Shown in pieces: positions 61,159-64,000 of a stretch of DNA of 64,000 nucleotides (its first letter is position 1; each line of letters starts with the position of its first letter). Made by a program: the position numbers and the translations under genes. The stretch is taken from positions 2,232,001 to 2,296,000 of the forward strand of contig OZ242004.1 in NCBI GenBank assembly GCA_965204685.1. Direction: 5' to 3'. This DNA comes from Bin87 sp965204685. Its GTDB lineage: Bacteria > Chloroflexota > Dehalococcoidia > Lucifugimonadales > UBA3495. The notes under the pieces are model-generated. The model was given only the letters and a program-made list of their open reading frames with translations. It was not told the origin of the DNA and ran no database searches.

Positions 61159-62997
61159 TTGAACGACTGCCCCAACAACGACATACGCAACCTGGCCATC
61201 ATCGCCCACGTCGACCACGGGAAGACGACCCTGGTCGACGCGCTGCTGAAACAGGGCCAGGTTTTTCGCGCCCACCAGGACGTGGGCGAGCTGATCATGG
61301 ACACCAACCCACTGGAGCGGGAGCGCGGCATTACCATCCTGGCCAAGAACGCGTCGGTGTCCTACCGCGGCGTCAGGATCAACATCATCGACACGCCGGG
61401 GCACGCGGACTTCAGCGGCGAGGTGGAACGGGTCATGAACATGGCCGACGGCTGCCTGCTGCTGGTTGACGCTGTGGACGGCCCCATGCCTCAGACCACC
61501 TACGTGCTCCGCCAGGCGCTGGAGCAGGACGTCAGGCCGATGGTGGTGATCAACAAGATCGACCGGCCCGAGGCCCGGGTCGAAGAGGTGCTGAGTTTGG
61601 TCCAGGACCTGTTCCTGGAGCTGGCCACCGACGCGGATCAGCTGGACTTCCCGGTGCTGTACACCTCGGCGAAGCAGGGCTACGCCACCCTGGAACCGGG
61701 CCAGCCGGGCGCGGACATGCAACCCCTGTTCGACGCGATCCTGGACTCGGTGCCGGCTCCCACCGGAGATCCGGACGAGCCGGTGCAAATGCTGGTGGCG
61801 GCACTGGACTACGACAACTACCTGGGCCAGGTGGCGGTGGGTCGCGTGACCAACGGGACGTTACGGCTGCGGGAAAACGTGGCGCTGGTCAACCGGGACG
61901 GCGAGGTCACGAACCATCCCCTGGAACGCATCTTCGTGTTCCACGGGATGGAGCGGGTCGAAGTATCCGAGGCCCACGCCGGCGACATCGTGGCGGTGAC
62001 CGGACCCGAAGGCGTGGCCATCGGCGACACCATCGCCAGCGTAGAGGACCCGCAGGCCCTGCCGTGCATCGACATCCAGGAGCCCACGGTTCGCATGACC
62101 TTCGGGGTCAGCACCTCGCCCTTCGTGGGGCGTGAGGGTGGCCGCTGCACCTCGCGCACCCTTTACGAGCGGCTGCTGCGGGAACTGCGCACCAACGTGA
62201 GCCTGCGAGTGGAGACCACCTCCAGCCCCGACGTCTTCGTGGTGGCGGGTCGCGGCGAGTTGCACCTTTCCATTCTGGTGGAGACCATGCGTCGCGAGCA
62301 GTTTGAGTTCCAGGTGTCGCGCCCTGTGCCGGTCACCAAAATCGTTGACGGCAAGACCCACGAACCCTACGAGATCCTGACCATCAGCATCCGCGAGGAT
62401 TACGTCGGCGTGTTGACTGAGTACCTGGCCGCCCACCTGGGCCAGATGCGGGACATGCGCTACGGCGACGACGGCTACGTGCACCTGGAGTACAAGATAC
62501 CCACGCGGGGCCTGATCGGTTTCAACGCTTTCTTCCTGCGCACGACACGAGGCGACGGGGTGAAGAACAGCAGCTTCGACTCTTACGAGGTGATGAGCGG
62601 CGAGATCAAGGATCAACGCGGCGGCGCGCTGGTGGCATCGGAGGGCGGTGTGGCCGTCACCTACGGATTGCTCAACGCCCAGCGCCGGGGCGACACCTTC
62701 ATCGATCCCGGCACCCAGGTTTACGAGGGCATGGTGGTGGGGTGCCGCCGTCAGGAAGGGGACATCGAGATCAACGTCTGCAAGGAAAAGAAGCTGACCA
62801 ACATGCGCTCGTCCACGGCCGACGTCGCTGAGCGGCTGAACGCCACCATCCGTATGAGCCTTGAGGAGACCCTAGAGTTCATCTCGGACGACGAACTGGT
62901 GGAGGTCACGCCGCAGAATTTGCGCATCCGGAAGATGGAACTCTCCGCGTTGGACCGCAAGCGTCGGCGCCGGGACGGCGGGAAGGTCCGCGCCTGA
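61159..62997 (+). CDS. typA: Ribosome-associated GTPase TypA/BipA
   Basis: 612 aa. Starts with TTG at 61159, with GAGG 10 nt upstream. G1 AHVDHGKTTLVDALL, ERGITI switch I, DTPGHADF G3, NKIDRPEAR G4; EF-G-like domains II, III and V (SQ-type loops) and the TypA-specific C-terminal domain (GLIGFNAFFLRTTRGDGVKN, DVAERLNATIRMSLEETLEF). Assists 50S assembly and stress growth. Confidence 0.95.
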   Translation: MNDCPNNDIRNLAIIAHVDHGKTTLVDALLKQGQVFRAHQDVGELIMDTNPLERERGITILAKNASVSYRGVRINIIDTPGHADFSGEVERVMNMADGCLLLVDAVDGPMPQTTYVLRQALEQDVRPMVVINKIDRPEARVEEVLSLVQDLFLELATDADQLDFPVLYTSAKQGYATLEPGQPGADMQPLFDAILDSVPAPTGDPDEPVQMLVAALDYDNYLGQVAVGRVTNGTLRLRENVALVNRDGEVTNHPLERIFVFHGMERVEVSEAHAGDIVAVTGPEGVAIGDTIASVEDPQALPCIDIQEPTVRMTFGVSTSPFVGREGGRCTSRTLYERLLRELRTNVSLRVETTSSPDVFVVAGRGELHLSILVETMRREQFEFQVSRPVPVTKIVDGKTHEPYEILTISIREDYVGVLTEYLAAHLGQMRDMRYGDDGYVHLEYKIPTRGLIGFNAFFLRTTRGDGVKNSSFDSYEVMSGEIKDQRGGALVASEGGVAVTYGLLNAQRRGDTFIDPGTQVYEGMVVGCRRQEGDIEINVCKEKKLTNMRSSTADVAERLNATIRMSLEETLEFISDDELVEVTPQNLRIRKMELSALDRKRRRRDGGKVRA

Positions 62998-63004
62998 AGC
63001 CGCT

Positions 63005-63859
63005 TCAGCCTCCCACGAACCGGTCGCCGAAGGTCGAGGCGACAAACGCGTCGCCCTCGGCTACCGCAAGACGCCGCGCCGCTACAGCGTCGTGCGGGGT
63101 CAGCCGCCCATAGAGGATGAGGACGCAGGTCTCGCCGTCGCACTCGAAGGTGACGTCGGCCTGTCCTACTGGATTTGCGCCACCCGCCGCTTCAATTATC
63201 TCGGCGGCGCCGTCGCTCAACACCAAGTCAATCACCCGATGCTCGGGTCGGTCGATGCTGAACCGGTACCGGAGCGGTCGCCCCGCCAGCAGCGGATCGG
63301 GACGGAAAGCCCGCCGGGCGGCCCGGTCCACCGTGTCCAGCAGAGCCGTCACGCTGCCGTCTGAAAGATGGAAGTTGTCCTCCAACCGTGAGCGAATGTC
63401 CCACCCGTGCATGGTCAGCTCGGCGATGCGCTGGGTCAGCAGGGTTTCCATGAGCATGGGCCCGGCCGGCCAATAGACCAGGTTGTTCCACTGGTCGGGC
63501 TGTACTTGGCGGAAGAGGGTAACGGTCTCGTTGATGCGCTGCGTGAAGTCTTCGAGCAGCCCGTCGGCCAACCGCTGGCTGGTATCGACGGCCCGCTGGT
63601 AGATGCTCCGGGCGAAGGCGTCTTCATCGTGCTGTTCGGGAGAGGGCGAGCCCTCCGGCGGAGAATGATCGCCGTCCAAGCCCCGAAGCAGTCGGGTGGA
63701 CAGGTCAACGCTGGTGAGGTGTCCGATTACGTCGGCGACGGTCCAGCCGGCGCAGGCGCTGTCGGCCGCCCAGGAGTCTGGGGAAAGGTCTCCGAGGAAA
63801 TCGAGAAGCATCTGCGCTTCGTGTTCCAGCAGATCGATGCGGTTAGCCGGCGCATTCAT
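63005..63859 (-). CDS. DinB/MDMPI-like protein with SCP2-like C-terminus
   Basis: 284 aa from the ATG at 63859 (GGAG 8 nt upstream). N-terminal four-helix bundle with CAGWTVADVIGHLTSVDLST and LTQRIAELTMHGWDIRSRLE His positions, then an SCP2-like fold (DVTFECDGETCVLILYGRLT). Similar to mycothiol-dependent maleylpyruvate isomerases; paired with the gentisate dioxygenase at 52728 in the same window. A second member lies at 19441. Confidence 0.8.
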   Translation of the reverse strand: MNAPANRIDLLEHEAQMLLDFLGDLSPDSWAADSACAGWTVADVIGHLTSVDLSTRLLRGLDGDHSPPEGSPSPEQHDEDAFARSIYQRAVDTSQRLADGLLEDFTQRINETVTLFRQVQPDQWNNLVYWPAGPMLMETLLTQRIAELTMHGWDIRSRLEDNFHLSDGSVTALLDTVDRAARRAFRPDPLLAGRPLRYRFSIDRPEHRVIDLVLSDGAAEIIEAAGGANPVGQADVTFECDGETCVLILYGRLTPHDAVAARRLAVAEGDAFVASTFGDRFVGG

Positions 63860-64000
63860 GCTGAGCTCCATCAGTGGTGTGATTGTAAAGTGCGGGCCGA
63901 GGCGCCGTGCCGGCGCGCCGTCGGCAAATGCAAGCACCGCTCACAATATACCGCCAACGAAGTTCCGCGGTCTGCGATTGAGCAATTGCTTGCCAGGGCT

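Overview
GC-rich bacterial chromosome segment with no rRNA, tRNA, CRISPR array or prophage. The gene content fits a heterotrophic Chloroflexota lineage, probably SAR202/Dehalococcoidia-like: a type III CoA-transferase, several short-chain dehydrogenases (SDRs), MFS carriers of the oxalate/monocarboxylate type, dienelactone hydrolases, SMP-30 and NHL beta-propellers, PaREP1-like small proteins and many short palindromic repeats. This placement is an inference from gene content only; no marker gene here settles it.

Layout. 1-1.8 kb: two small hot-dog dehydratases translationally coupled to plsX (minus strand). 2-13.6 kb: CoA-transferase, NHL propeller, GNAT, SMP-30, MFS, class-III aminotransferase, three tiny coupled membrane proteins and two tandem dienelactone hydrolases. 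13.6-20.8 kb: a fused MNT-HEPN protein, a thioredoxin-NHL protein with an in-frame TGA in its CxxC motif (best read as selenocysteine), two tandem PaREP1 genes, an AprA-like flavoprotein without an adjacent AprB, a maleylpyruvate isomerase-like protein and TfoX-N. 20.9-31.3 kb: amidohydrolase, secreted gluzincin peptidase, quinone oxidoreductase, SDRs, MBL hydrolase, inositol monophosphatase. 31.3-33.1 kb: repeat-rich zone around one unrecognised gene. 33.1-47.5 kb: SDR, TPR, MFS, nadE, Uma2, methyltransferase, a coiled-coil nuclease-like protein, a subtilase split by a frameshift, amidohydrolase, MFS, RmlD-like epimerase, carboxymuconolactone decarboxylase-like protein. 47.6-58.1 kb: a defence-type island with a frameshifted type ISP-like restriction-modification (RM) gene, an unknown protein coupled to a PIN-domain protein, gentisate dioxygenase, dinB and a one-polypeptide methylase-BsuBI/PstI nuclease fusion. 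58.3-64 kb: conserved hypothetical, a non-autonomous mobile element with perfect terminal inverted repeats and target duplications, RidA, an M20 amidohydrolase, typA/bipA and a second DinB/MDMPI-like protein.

How the genes fit together. Gentisate dioxygenase, two maleylpyruvate isomerase-like proteins, two dienelactone hydrolases, a carboxymuconolactone decarboxylase-like protein, two amidohydrolases, CoA-transferase, SDRs and MFS carriers suggest uptake and breakdown of aromatic or otherwise recalcitrant carboxylates, scattered rather than in one operon. The most notable observations are the candidate selenoprotein (UxxC plus a bacterial SECIS-like hairpin at the expected distance), the 156-bp element with 18-bp terminal inverted repeats and 10-bp target duplications, a repeat family whose ends supply the stop codons of flanking genes, and the methylase-nuclease fusion.
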